Below are positions 9,088 to 18,129 of a stretch of 64,000 bases of DNA, piece by piece. Location of the stretch: assembly GCA_019359245.1 (NCBI GenBank), contig JAHHHR010000004.1, positions 1-64,000 on the forward strand, in the 5' to 3' direction. Numbering within the stretch: the first letter of the stretch is position 1; every line of letters starts with the position of its first letter. The position numbers were made by a program, and so were the translations under genes. Source of the stretch: Nostoc desertorum CM1-VF14 (GTDB taxonomy: Bacteria; Cyanobacteriota; Cyanobacteriia; Cyanobacteriales; Nostocaceae). The notes beneath the pieces are model-generated. The model was not told the DNA's origin. It searched no databases and was given only the letters and a program-made list of their open reading frames with translations.

Positions 9088-10284
9088 TTATCGCAGAGAA
9101 ATTATTCGCGAGTGAGTTTCTAATTTTTCAGTCGCTGTTAAAACTTCTTGCCTTGCCCATTTATCTGCTGCCAAAATGTCATCTAAAGAGGGATTTGCAC
9201 AGTTATGATTTTGATGGCGATCGCACACCCACTCGATACACCGGGGAATATCTAAAAACCGAATTTTTTCTGATAAAAATAAAGCCACAGCTTGCTCATT
9301 TGCGGCATTTAAGACAGCTGGCATCGAACCACCAGCTTTACCCACAGCATAAGCCAACTGCATACAAGGATACTTTTGGTGATCTGGTTCACGGAAGGTT
9401 AAATTTCCAGCTTTGACTAAATCTAGTCGTTCCCAGTTAGTGTAAATGCGATCGGGCCAAGATAGGGCATACAGTAAAGGTAAGCGCATATCCGGCCAAC
9501 CGAGTTGGGCTAAAACCGAAGTGTCTTGCAGTTCAATCAGCGAGTGAATAATGCTTTGGGGATGAATGACAATTTCGATATTGTCATAATCCAGCCCAAA
9601 CAGAAAGTGAGCTTCAATTACTTCCAAACCTTTATTCATCAAAGTAGCAGAGTCTACTGTGATTTTACGCCCCATTGACCAATTAGGATGCTTTAAGGCA
9701 TCAGCAACGGTTACATCTGCTAACTTTTCTACATCCCAGTCCCGGAAAGCTCCACCAGATGCAGTCAGCAAAATTTTCCGTAAGCCTCCCTTTGGCACAC
9801 CTTGGAGGCATTGAAAGATTGCGGAATGTTCAGAATCGGCTGGTAGTAATTTTACACCGTGCTTTTCAACTAGGGGTAGAACCACAGGGGCCCCAGCAAT
9901 TAAAGTTTCTTTGTTCGCTAAGGCAATATCTTTACCAGCTTCAATAGCTGCGATCGTGGGTAGCAAACCGGCACAACCAACGATCCCAGTTACAACCGTT
10001 TGGGCATCGCCGTAGCGAGCGACTTCTATCACTCCGGCTTCACCAGCCAGTAGAATCGGTTGGGGATCGAGGTCAATGATAGCTTCTTTGAGCGCTGGTA
10101 ATTTATCTTCTGAGCAAATGGCTGCTATTTCCGGTCGAAACTGCCGAATTTGAGCAGCCAACATCTCTACATTATTCCCAGCTGCCAATCCCACAATCCG
10201 AAACTGATCTGGGTACTGAGTGACAATATCTAAAGTCTGAGTACCAATAGAACCAGTAGAACCAACAAGAGTAATCGCTTTCAC
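9088..10284 (-). CDS. dxr: 1-deoxy-D-xylulose 5-phosphate reductoisomerase
   Basis: A 398-residue cytosolic enzyme that makes 2-C-methyl-D-erythritol 4-phosphate with NADPH, the second step of the MEP isoprenoid pathway. The N-terminal NADPH-binding motif [13 protein letters not shown], the [15 protein letters not shown] stretch, [10 protein letters not shown], the metal-binding [37 protein letters not shown] and EAHFLFG are all as expected, and the length is normal. The start is the ATG at the first conserved residues (MKAITLVGS). It is a single gene with long flanking spacers. uppS, which uses the products of this pathway, is at 24.6 kb. Confidence 0.97.
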   Translation of the reverse strand: MKAITLVGSTGSIGTQTLDIVTQYPDQFRIVGLAAGNNVEMLAAQIRQFRPEIAAICSEDKLPALKEAIIDLDPQPILLAGEAGVIEVARYGDAQTVVTGIVGCAGLLPTIAAIEAGKDIALANKETLIAGAPVVLPLVEKHGVKLLPADSEHSAIFQCLQGVPKGGLRKILLTASGGAFRDWDVEKLADVTVADALKHPNWSMGRKITVDSATLMNKGLEVIEAHFLFGLDYDNIEIVIHPQSIIHSLIELQDTSVLAQLGWPDMRLPLLYALSWPDRIYTNWERLDLVKAGNLTFREPDHQKYPCMQLAYAVGKAGGSMPAVLNAANEQAVALFLSEKIRFLDIPRCIEWVCDRHQNHNCANPSLDDILAADKWARQEVLTATEKLETHSRIISLR

Positions 10285-10710
10285 AATTGCTTAAGGATTT
10301 ACAGACAACTCCCACTATAAATTGCTGGGGACTCTTTAATAACAGCAATCACTATAATCGATACACTAACGAGAGTGAGTAGAGACGCGGGGAGGGGGAG
10401 ATGTCCTTGTCGCTGCGCCCCAATCCGTTAATTTCAACTCGATAGACTGCTAGCTAGGAACTACTAAAGTTGCTCAATTTTCATATAATTAGACAAAAAG
10501 AGTATTTATAAATACTCTCTTTTAAAGGTCAATTCTGAAAAAATTGGCAAAAGTAACCAAATAGGAAATAATTTTAATTGATTGTTATTCTGTCCAGTTT
10601 GTTAATTATGTTAGTGGAGAATTGAATATGCAAAATCTTACTTATAAATTGCTGTGTTACAGCCATAGGTAAAAGGATGCATAAAGGAGTTTGTTGAAGT
10701 ACTCAACCTT
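10285..10710. other. Intergenic region with a 20-bp perfect palindrome
   Basis: The main structure is AGAGTATTTATAAATACTCT (10499-10518), a perfect palindrome flanked by AAAA and CTTTT. It may fold as a hairpin between divergent dxr and mannosyltransferase genes, or bind a dimeric regulator. No gene is seen. Confidence 0.5.
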
Positions 10711-12018
10711 ATGGTTAAAGTTCAGGTATTTATAAATAAAGTTTTATGGAAAAATGATTTCCTATTTCCAGCAGCAATATGGCTTGCCAGCCGAATATTC
10801 ATCTGGACTGCTATGTTGCTGATTGCGCCAAAGCTACCGTTACCAGCAGAAGAATCTTTGCCCCATTTTAGCTGGGGGGTTATTGATGCATGGGATAGTA
10901 TGCATTACCGAGCGATCGCTACTTCTGGATATGAATATGTGAATGACGGCAAGCAACACAATCTTGCCTTCTTCCCGCTTTTCCCTATCAGCATTTGGGT
11001 TTTGATGAAGTTGGGCTTACCGTTTGAATTAGCAGGTACGTTAGTCAACAACTTGGCATTTTTCGCAGCACTTTACTGTTTGTACTTTTGGATCAAAGAG
11101 CATTATGGTATCAATGCAGCGCAGTGGACTACTGCTGTGGTTTCCTTGTATCCATCTTCCATGTTTACGGGGGTGATTTACACAGAGGGGCTGTATTTGT
11201 TTTTGAGTACGGCGGCTTTGCGCGCGTTTGATCAAAACCAGTATGGTTGGACTACCCTTTGGGGTGCGATGGCGACAGCAACACGTCCCACAGGTATGGC
11301 ACTAATTCCAGCATTTGCGATCGCAGCCTGGAAAGAACGCCGACCACCTATTGCTTATATTGCTGGTTTTGCTAGTGCTATTGGCATACTTCTATTCAGT
11401 TTGTATTGCGCGATTTATTTTGGTAACCCTTTAGCTTTTATCGAAGCACAGAAGGGATGGCGACCAACTCTGGGGTTTGATTGGCAGGGTTGGTTAAATA
11501 TGCTAATGCAAATTGTAGTTGGCACAAAAAATTGGCAATATGGTTGGATTCAAAACCCATCTGGCGGAATTCAAGATCCCTGGTATCTCTTGTTGTTTGG
11601 CGTAATTGTTGCTAGTAGTTATCTTTTATGGCGTTTCCGTCAACGTTTTAGGTCTTTGAAATTATTCTATGGCTTTTATGCTTTAGTCTTATTTTTGTTG
11701 ATTTTGGCGAGTGAAGAGTGGATCAATAACTTGCTCAACTTGTTCATGGTCTTAGTTGGTGGCTATATGTTGTGGCGCTTACACAGGCAACTAACCACAG
11801 TTACAGTTATTTATGGCTTTTGTGGTATTGGTTTGTTGCTAGCCTCTGGAGGTACTATTTCCTTGAGCCGTCTTGCCTACGGTATTGTGCCTTTGAATAT
11901 AGCCATTGGTGTGCTGCTATCTCGCCATCCTCGCCAGGGATATTTAATGTTGGGCGTTTTTGTGACATTACTAGCCAAGATAGCTGTAGGATTTGCCCAA
12001 GAGCGTTGGGTTGGTTAG
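10711..12018 (+). CDS. PIG-V-like (GPI mannosyltransferase 2 family) membrane glycosyltransferase
   Basis: A 435-residue multi-pass membrane protein. The first extramembrane loop has WGVIDAWDSMHYRAIATSGY, which fits the DAxDSxHY-type loop of bacterial relatives of eukaryotic PIG-V mannosyltransferases, and NLAFFPLFPISIW follows as in that family. About ten further hydrophobic segments run to the C-terminus. Such enzymes use a lipid-linked sugar donor on the outer face of the membrane. The acceptor in cyanobacteria is unknown. It is followed after 44 bases by an EamA transporter gene on the same strand, suggesting co-transcription, and by a GT39 gene in the opposite direction. Confidence 0.8.
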   Translation: MVKVQVFINKVLWKNDFLFPAAIWLASRIFIWTAMLLIAPKLPLPAEESLPHFSWGVIDAWDSMHYRAIATSGYEYVNDGKQHNLAFFPLFPISIWVLMKLGLPFELAGTLVNNLAFFAALYCLYFWIKEHYGINAAQWTTAVVSLYPSSMFTGVIYTEGLYLFLSTAALRAFDQNQYGWTTLWGAMATATRPTGMALIPAFAIAAWKERRPPIAYIAGFASAIGILLFSLYCAIYFGNPLAFIEAQKGWRPTLGFDWQGWLNMLMQIVVGTKNWQYGWIQNPSGGIQDPWYLLLFGVIVASSYLLWRFRQRFRSLKLFYGFYALVLFLLILASEEWINNLLNLFMVLVGGYMLWRLHRQLTTVTVIYGFCGIGLLLASGGTISLSRLAYGIVPLNIAIGVLLSRHPRQGYLMLGVFVTLLAKIAVGFAQERWVG

Positions 12019-12062
12019 AGGGTTTGATTCTATATTGATAAGAAGTTGAATTTAAATTTCCT

Positions 12063-13994
12063 ATGAATGTATCCAATCAAACTAAGATAGCGATCGCTTC
12101 ATTATTAGTAGGTGTAGGTGCCATTTCTTTTGGCTCTATTTTTATGAAATTGAGCGAAATTCAACTCAGTCCCAATGCCACTGTATTTAATCGTTTTTGG
12201 CTTGCTAGTGTGGTCTTCTTGCTCTGGCATGGATACAAGGCAATACAGCAGCGATTTTCCTTAGACAAACCTGTAGAACAGCAGTCTTATACCAGTCAAG
12301 ATCTGTTGCTATTGCTAGGCGCTGGTATTCTTTGGGCTGCTACTTTAGTCTTTTTGGCTTGGTCACTGACTCAAACTAGCGTTGCGATTTCTAGCGTGTT
12401 GCATAACCTTGCCCCTATGTTTACCAGCTTAGGGGTATGGCTGTTATTTCGTCAGGGTTTTAAGAGCCAATTCCTGATTGGGATGGCCATTGCCCTTGGG
12501 GGAGCGATCGCTATTGAATTTGAGGAACTGCAAATTGCTACAGACGAAGTTCAAGGAAGCTTTGCTGCGATTGTTTCTGCGGTTTTTTTGGGTGCATATT
12601 TGCTGATTGTAGAAAAATTACGAACCAAATTTTCTCCTACCACAATCCAATTGTGGATTTGTGCGATCGCGGCTTTAGTAATCTTCCCAATACTTTTGTT
12701 CACTCAAGATCAGGTTTTTCCCTCTACAATCAATGGGTGGGTTTGGGTCATTTCCTTAGCCCTAATCTGCCAAGTTTTAGGTCATGGGCTTTTGACCTAT
12801 AGTCTTGCCAGATTTTCCTCTGTAGTTGTTTCCTTGGTGCATCTGTTAGAACCAGTATTTAGTGGCATTTTCGCTCTTATAATATTTTCAGAAAAATTAA
12901 CTTTTTCAAATTGGGTAGGTTTTGCTGTAGTTTTAATGGGTTTATACTTAGCCATATCTAGCCAAGCTACTCTTAGTTTGCCGTTTCAAGAATCAGTCAA
13001 AACTATAGTTAACACTTTCGTTAAAAGTATGACGATAAAGCTGTCATTACTAAAGCAACAATTCTCCAAAACACCAGCTTTATTAGGAGGCATCTCATTA
13101 TTTGTTGCCCTAATTCCCATATCTTTGGCACCATCTCTGGCAAAATTGTGCGAACAAGAAATTGGCGCAAATGCTGTAGGATTTCATCGCAGTTGGATCG
13201 CCGCAGTCGTCTTTGGGCTGTGGAATGGACTTGAGGCTTTACGCCGCCAAGAATCTGATCATCAACCTATAGAACAGAAGCCTTTTACAAAACAGGATGT
13301 GTGGCTGTTATTGGCAATGGGAACTGCTGCAACGACCTCCCTGTTGTTGTGGGCTTGGTCGCTGAGTCAAACTAGTGTTGCTAACGTGGCTTTATTGTCT
13401 AATTTGAACCCCTTATTTGTTGCTGCGGCTGGATATCTGCTATTCGGTCGGCGCTTCGATAACAGATTCATTATTGGTTTGGTCATAGCCTTGGGGGGAG
13501 CGATCGCCTTTGAAGTTCATAAGATGCAATTTGCATCTGACCAAATACTTGGTGATGCACTAGCATTTCTAACCGCGATTTTTATTGCCACCTATTTGCT
13601 GCTGATAGAACAACTCCAAGCCCGATTTACTACCGCAACCATAATGCTTTGGCGTTGTGGCGTGACTACAATGTTTCTGTTGCCCATCCTCCCATTCATC
13701 GAAGAGAGATTGTTTCCCTATTCTTGGATGGGGTGGTTTTTCATCATTTTTCAAGCTCTTTTCTGCCAAGTGCTGGGTCAGGGGCTTATAACTTATAGCC
13801 TCAGCAGAATCTCGTCAAGCGTCGTCGCCGTTACCCTTCTCCTCAATCCAGTCTTGTCCTCCATTTTTGCTTGGTTCATTTTTTCAGAACAAGTAGGTTT
13901 GTTTGACTGGGTAACTTTTGTCATAGTTTTAGTGGGTATCTATCTAGCCCAATCTAGTCAATCCACAGTTCAAGTAACAAACGAAGGCTCGTAG
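12063..13994 (+). CDS. EamA/DMT-family transporter with two complete copies of the permease in one chain
   Basis: A 643-residue protein about twice the usual 300-residue length of drug/metabolite transporters. Residues about 8-300 form one ten-helix permease and about 335-637 a second. Matching landmarks occur in both: GSIFMKLSEIQ / APSLAKLCEQE, WSLTQTSVA / WSLSQTSVA, IALGGAIAIE / IALGGAIAFE, CQVLGHGLLTYSLAR / CQVLGQGLITYSLSR and a final P-V-x-S-x-I-F-A. The linker at about 300-335 is polar. Each single copy of this family already contains two EamA repeats, so this chain has four. The substrate is unknown. It probably shares a transcript with the PIG-V-like gene. Confidence 0.88.
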   Translation: MNVSNQTKIAIASLLVGVGAISFGSIFMKLSEIQLSPNATVFNRFWLASVVFLLWHGYKAIQQRFSLDKPVEQQSYTSQDLLLLLGAGILWAATLVFLAWSLTQTSVAISSVLHNLAPMFTSLGVWLLFRQGFKSQFLIGMAIALGGAIAIEFEELQIATDEVQGSFAAIVSAVFLGAYLLIVEKLRTKFSPTTIQLWICAIAALVIFPILLFTQDQVFPSTINGWVWVISLALICQVLGHGLLTYSLARFSSVVVSLVHLLEPVFSGIFALIIFSEKLTFSNWVGFAVVLMGLYLAISSQATLSLPFQESVKTIVNTFVKSMTIKLSLLKQQFSKTPALLGGISLFVALIPISLAPSLAKLCEQEIGANAVGFHRSWIAAVVFGLWNGLEALRRQESDHQPIEQKPFTKQDVWLLLAMGTAATTSLLLWAWSLSQTSVANVALLSNLNPLFVAAAGYLLFGRRFDNRFIIGLVIALGGAIAFEVHKMQFASDQILGDALAFLTAIFIATYLLLIEQLQARFTTATIMLWRCGVTTMFLLPILPFIEERLFPYSWMGWFFIIFQALFCQVLGQGLITYSLSRISSSVVAVTLLLNPVLSSIFAWFIFSEQVGLFDWVTFVIVLVGIYLAQSSQSTVQVTNEGS

Positions 13995-14050
13995 TAGAGA
14001 AATAAAATTTCTCTTTGCCTTTTACTTTCTAAGATATCTAGATGTTTAAC

Positions 14051-15610
14051 TTATGGTGAAATCAGCGTAAATCCTTTAGCTGTTCCTATGATTTTGCTCC
14101 CAGTTAAATTTATTTGTTGTAAAGCCCCATCGTCTAACAGCAAATAAGATTTATTAGATAACATTTTTTGTAAAACTGGCATAGTTGTAGCAGTTACCTT
14201 GCAATCGCTATAAAAATTTAAGCTAGGACGATCGTAAGCAAAAGAAGTATAAATTTGGGTTCCTGGTGAAACATTTGTCCGAATTAAGTCCGCGACTGGT
14301 TTAACCGGAAAAGCTTCATTTAATTCCCAAATCCATGATTGCGAACTCATCAACAGTGCTAAAACTAAGTACATACCAGAAAATAAGACTGGAATAAAGT
14401 TGCGATCGCGCTGTTTAACTAGCCATGCTGCGATGCTCATACTTATTGCCAAAACAATACTCATAACTATTAAAATCGGTTCTTTTTTAATAAAAAAGTA
14501 AACACAACCTCCTAAACCAGCAATAGAAATAATAGCCAGAAATATTGTCAAACTTCGTCCCTTAAAATTGCCATCCTGCCAAATTCCGCTAAGTTTAGCA
14601 CCAATTGCCAAAGCTAAAAATGGATATACAGGCATAATATACCACGGCAATTTAGTTGTCATTAGAGAGATAGTTACTAAGTAAAAAATTGTGCCGATAA
14701 TAATTAGGCGACCCCAGATAGTGTGGCGTTTTTTCCAAGCTAGATAAAAACTTCCTGGTAAAAATAATAGCCAAGGAAAACTATACTTAATTAACTCAAT
14801 TAAATAGTACCAGGGAGGTCCACTATGACCTTCAACAGATTGTGTAAGGCGATCAAAAGTTTGTGTTTGAAAGTTAACTTGGAAGAAATTTTCCCCATAA
14901 TATTGCCATTGAGCAGCAAACCAAGCGATCGCAGGTGCATTTCCTAAAAACATTCCCACGAATAAATAGGGGCTGGTTAACAAAGCAAACTGCCGATCTG
15001 CAATGAGAAATAAACAAGCGATCGCTCCTAGTGGCAAAACCATCATCCCTTTAGTTAAAGTGATTAACCCTAGACAAAATCCCACACCTAAAGCATATCG
15101 GCGATTCTGACGTGCTTTTAGCAAACAAAACAACAACAGCAAGAAAAAGGTAATAGTTGCACCATCTAACATTGCTAGCCTTCCGTGACGCACCACAGGC
15201 AACATCGTCAGGTAAACTAAAGCGGCAAACAAAGCTGGTAAACTTTCGTTAAAAAGCAAACATCCTACTAAGTAAAGCAACGGCACACCCAAGGCAGTTA
15301 ATACTGCACCCGGTAGACGTGTTGTCCATTCATTCACGCCTCCGATAGAGTAAGTCCAAGCAATTAGTAAGTGCATGAGTGGTGGCTTATTATGATAAGG
15401 TTCACCTCCCAAAGTGGGGTAAAGCCAACGCATTGAACCAAGTGGGGCACGCCAAATTTCACGGGCAACTTGTGCCACAGTCCCTTCATCCCAGTCTCGT
15501 AAAGGGGAGTTTCCTAAAAATATCAGCCATAGAACTAGAGATATTACCAGTAGACTAAATAACCATTCTTTTTCTCGGAATAGACGCATATTTAAAATCG
15601 GGATAATCAT
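14051..15610 (-). CDS. Glycosyltransferase family 39 membrane protein (ArnT/PMT-like)
   Basis: A 519-residue multi-pass membrane protein. LRDWDEGTVAQVAREI near residue 38 is the acidic catalytic loop of the GT39/GT83 superfamily, which moves a sugar from a polyprenyl-phosphate donor to a lipid or protein. PYHNKPPLMHLLIAW and TTRLPGAVLTALG follow as in that family, then about ten hydrophobic helices and a small C-terminal soluble part. An internal ATG at residue 8 (MRLFREKEW) is an equally plausible start. It converges on the duplicated transporter gene; together with the PIG-V-like gene this suggests a surface glycan or glycolipid region, which is inference. Confidence 0.85.
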   Translation of the reverse strand: MIIPILNMRLFREKEWLFSLLVISLVLWLIFLGNSPLRDWDEGTVAQVAREIWRAPLGSMRWLYPTLGGEPYHNKPPLMHLLIAWTYSIGGVNEWTTRLPGAVLTALGVPLLYLVGCLLFNESLPALFAALVYLTMLPVVRHGRLAMLDGATITFFLLLLFCLLKARQNRRYALGVGFCLGLITLTKGMMVLPLGAIACLFLIADRQFALLTSPYLFVGMFLGNAPAIAWFAAQWQYYGENFFQVNFQTQTFDRLTQSVEGHSGPPWYYLIELIKYSFPWLLFLPGSFYLAWKKRHTIWGRLIIIGTIFYLVTISLMTTKLPWYIMPVYPFLALAIGAKLSGIWQDGNFKGRSLTIFLAIISIAGLGGCVYFFIKKEPILIVMSIVLAISMSIAAWLVKQRDRNFIPVLFSGMYLVLALLMSSQSWIWELNEAFPVKPVADLIRTNVSPGTQIYTSFAYDRPSLNFYSDCKVTATTMPVLQKMLSNKSYLLLDDGALQQINLTGSKIIGTAKGFTLISP

Positions 15611-15743
15611 CTCAACGGCTGTAAAGCGGTATTTTACCCCAGATTATGCAATGGGAGTTTGGTTACTTTAATTTGAGTAGTTCAACCTTGCGATCGCTCA
15701 AAATACCAGCGTCAATCATGCAGTGATAATTCTCTCTAATAAC

Positions 15744-16013
15744 TTAGGCTAATTCCGCAGCTAAAAGCCTACCTTCAATTGGTTCATACTCATCTTCTAG
15801 TAACCATAACTTGGCTGCATTATAGTCATTACTAGAAAGTACAACTTTATAACCCTGTGCCGGATCATAAACTTGACAGTTATCTTCACTATCGCAAAGC
15901 AATAAAAGAATATATGGAGGGGATAACATTGGATCTATCCATACTTCTGTAAATTTCCAGTTATTCTTCACTTGGTTTTGTGCGGGGGATGACGTGGTAT
16001 TGGTCGTCTGCAT
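15744..16013 (-). CDS. Hypothetical protein, downstream partner of an overlapping pair
   Basis: An 89-residue soluble acidic protein I do not recognise. It contains NWKFTEVWIDPMLSPPYILLLL followed by DSEDNCQVYDP and a DEYEPIEGR end. Its first 53 bases overlap the end of the upstream gene in another frame, so translation is likely coupled. Two adjacent small genes with such overlap often make partners of one complex or a toxin-immunity pair, but nothing in the sequence proves it. Confidence 0.6.
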   Translation of the reverse strand: MQTTNTTSSPAQNQVKNNWKFTEVWIDPMLSPPYILLLLCDSEDNCQVYDPAQGYKVVLSSNDYNAAKLWLLEDEYEPIEGRLLAAELA

Positions 16014-16299
16014 TGATTTTTATCTCCCCATAGTAAAGTAAAATACGGTTACCATCTGGACTGATTCTATAACCTATTGGTTCATTAAAAAACATCCCAT
16101 AACGGTCATATCCTCGAATCATTCCGGTGAACTGCCCATTTTCTATTATGGCTTGAGTAACTCTATTCATTGTAGGTTCATCATTAAATACATGAGCGGC
16201 AAGTCCTCGTTTGACAAGTCTTTGACTTTGAGGTGTACCTGCTATGTGCTTGGAAACTTGTCTAATGTCAAGGGTAATTTGACGATTAATTCCACTCAT
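15961..16299 (-). CDS. Hypothetical protein, upstream partner of an overlapping pair
   Basis: A 112-residue basic protein of unknown function. Visible elements are ITLDIRQVSKHIAGTPQSQRLVKRG, with a helical look, and a beta-rich C-terminal half (GMIRGYDRYGMFF, GYRISPDGNRILLYYGEI). It overlaps the next gene by 53 bases. The C-terminal half somewhat resembles small nuclease-toxin-like domains with conserved Arg, Tyr and Asp, but I could not match a named family. Confidence 0.6.
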   Translation of the reverse strand: MSGINRQITLDIRQVSKHIAGTPQSQRLVKRGLAAHVFNDEPTMNRVTQAIIENGQFTGMIRGYDRYGMFFNEPIGYRISPDGNRILLYYGEIKINADDQYHVIPRTKPSEE

Positions 16300-16566
16300 G
16301 ATTAAGAGTTAAGTTTTTTGTATTTCCAGGATTTACGCTGAAAACAGCTAAATTCCACAACTACGATAAAAACAAAAATTTATATAAATTGGTCTGAGGC
16401 AATAAACCCAACGATACCAATAGGATTTGTTAAGTTTCTTTATTACTCAGCCCAACCTACCACTAATTTAGTTATTTTCACGCAATACTTTAAGTTCATT
16501 TGCCTGTAACATAACCAAAAGGTAAGTCTGAAGCATTAGCAATGATTCCTTAGACAAACCACTTCA

Positions 16567-16705
16567 ATCACTTGCGGGAATAGGTATTGATTTCCGTTGT
16601 TGATCCTGCGACGGTGTATTTCACGGTCAGCTTTACGAGGTTTTTAATCTTTTAAATTGCCTCTTGATCCTTATCCGAATAGGCGAGAATACACCCGCAA
16701 GTGAT
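16567..16705 (+). ncRNA. Candidate retron msr-msd RNA upstream of the reverse transcriptase remnant
   Basis: ATCACTTGCGGG (16567-16578) and CCCGCAAGTGAT (16694-16705) are perfect 12-base inverted repeats, placed like the a1/a2 repeats that close a retron non-coding RNA. Between them are several possible stems: GGAA/TTCC, CCGTTG/CGACGG around TTGATCCTG, GTG/CAC, GAGG/CCTC enclosing TTTAA/TTAAA, and CCTTAT/ATAGG. The element ends about 128 bases before a retron-type reverse transcriptase reading frame on the same strand, which is the usual order. I did not find a certain branching guanosine. Structure and position are seen; the retron assignment is inference. Confidence 0.6.
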
Positions 16706-16833
16706 ATTTTTTTATTTCCAATCGTTTAGCATGATATGTGTGTCACTGCTAAATCTAAATATGGCGGTTACATCGCTCAAAGGATAGCTGATTAAGGATA
16801 ACTCAGGGAACAAAGTGAAAAAAAAACTCTCAG

Positions 16834-17310
16834 TTGTTTCTTACAGATAACCCCGAATCTTTACGAGAGAAATTTTACTCTCTCAAACAACCGATGGATA
16901 TAGCTGACCTTTTAGAGGTTTCCTATCCTCGCCTTGTTTATCATATATATCTTGTTGAACCTGACAAACGTTATAAAACTTTTGAGATTCCTAAAAAGTC
17001 TGGTGGTATTCGTCAGATATCAACTCCGATAACTGCACTTAAAATTATTCAGACAAAACTTAATCAAGTCTTACAAACAGTGTATGAGATAAAACCATCA
17101 GTGCATGGGTTTGTAATGGGAAAGAATATTGTAACTAATGCTCAAGCTCATACTAAAAAACGCTATGTTCTAAATCTTGATTTAACTGATTTTTTTCCGT
17201 CGATTAATTTTGGTCGAGTTCGGGGTATGTTTATGGCTACACCCTATGGTTTACATCCAGATGTAGCGACTGTTTTAGCGCAAATTTGTTGTCATAACAA
17301 TCAGCATTAA
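16834..17310 (+). pseudogene. Retron-type reverse transcriptase, N-terminal half only (truncated)
   Basis: This encodes 158 residues. YKTFEIPKKSGGIRQISTP is the first conserved reverse-transcriptase block, VHGFVMGKNIVTNAQAH the next, and NLDLTDFFPSINFGRVRGMF contains the first catalytic Asp region. The frame stops after ICCHNNQH, where intact retron enzymes continue with a QGAPTSP-like block and the YADD box. About half of the enzyme, including YADD, is therefore missing and the protein cannot be active. The frame opens with TTG at 16834 after a run of nine A; a GTG at 16815 is out of frame, so the start may also be damaged. It is AT-rich relative to the housekeeping neighbours. Confidence 0.8.
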
Positions 17311-17443
17311 CACTGAAAAAGAAGATTTCCAAAAAACTCAGAAACAGTCAAAGATACTAGATGAATATTATATTGATTATTCATATATAACGGATACAAA
17401 TTATTCATCTTGGGTTGATAACTTAAAAAAATATAGTAAAGAT

Positions 17444-18025
17444 ATGGCTGAATGCCGAGATAAAAAGCAGATTACAACTTTTTGTGAGTCTGCTCGTAAT
17501 ACTTTAGAATCTGCAATCGAAGTTCTTTTTGATGAAGAATATAAATATATTAATGAAAATAATAAATCATTTTTAGAAGCTTATAATAGAGTCAAATCAT
17601 CTTATGATAAGCGAAAAAATAGTAATTGGGATTTACCGCAAATATGTATAACTGTGCCAAATTCTGCCATCAAATCAGAAAATTTAAAAAACATTGATGG
17701 CATCTACGTTGATAGAAAAAACATAGAAAAAATCCGAAGACAAAGCCTTCCTGCATCAGTTCAGATATTTTTTGAAATTATTAAACCTAACTATATGGAA
17801 ACGCAGCATCTAAAAGAAAATTTCTTGACAATAATGAATATGAATAAATTAAGAGCTTTAAAGACTCATGGCAGTAAATCTGATTTAGATTCACAACTAA
17901 ATCAATTGGGTCATTATGCAAAAAAATTATATGATTCAAACGAAAATTTTGAGACTATCCAAAAAGTAATATCTTGGTTTGTACAAGAGATATACAAAAG
18001 AGTTTGTCAAATATCTAACAATTAG
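17444..18025 (+). CDS. Hypothetical protein, probably the tail of a retron-associated protein
   Basis: A 193-residue lysine- and asparagine-rich helical protein I cannot assign. The same frame is open without a start codon back to 17279, and that extra part (TEKEDFQKTQKQSKILDEYY and on to SSWVDNLKKYSKD) looks coding. The ATG at 17444 is thus probably an internal Met and the gene has lost its beginning. The frame begins exactly where the reverse transcriptase frame ends. One internal deletion that removed the back of the reverse transcriptase and the front of this partner would explain both. The C-terminal part ends with YKRVCQISNN. It may still be translated from the internal ATG. Confidence 0.5.
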   Translation: MAECRDKKQITTFCESARNTLESAIEVLFDEEYKYINENNKSFLEAYNRVKSSYDKRKNSNWDLPQICITVPNSAIKSENLKNIDGIYVDRKNIEKIRRQSLPASVQIFFEIIKPNYMETQHLKENFLTIMNMNKLRALKTHGSKSDLDSQLNQLGHYAKKLYDSNENFETIQKVISWFVQEIYKRVCQISNN

Positions 18026-18056
18026 TTTAAATAAATTTCTGCCTCAGAGAGTCAAA

Positions 18057-18089
18057 AAAACGGTAGAGCAATAAATACTCTACCGTTTT
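18057..18089. terminator. Bidirectional terminator between the retron-like locus and clpC
   Basis: CGGTAGAG (18061-18068) pairs with CTCTACCG (18078-18085), extended by AAAA on one side and TTTT on the other. It works as a T-tailed hairpin on both strands and sits between convergent genes. Confidence 0.85.
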
Positions 18090-18129
18090 CTAATTTTTTA
18101 TTTGGGACTTAAATCCCAAACTCTAAATT

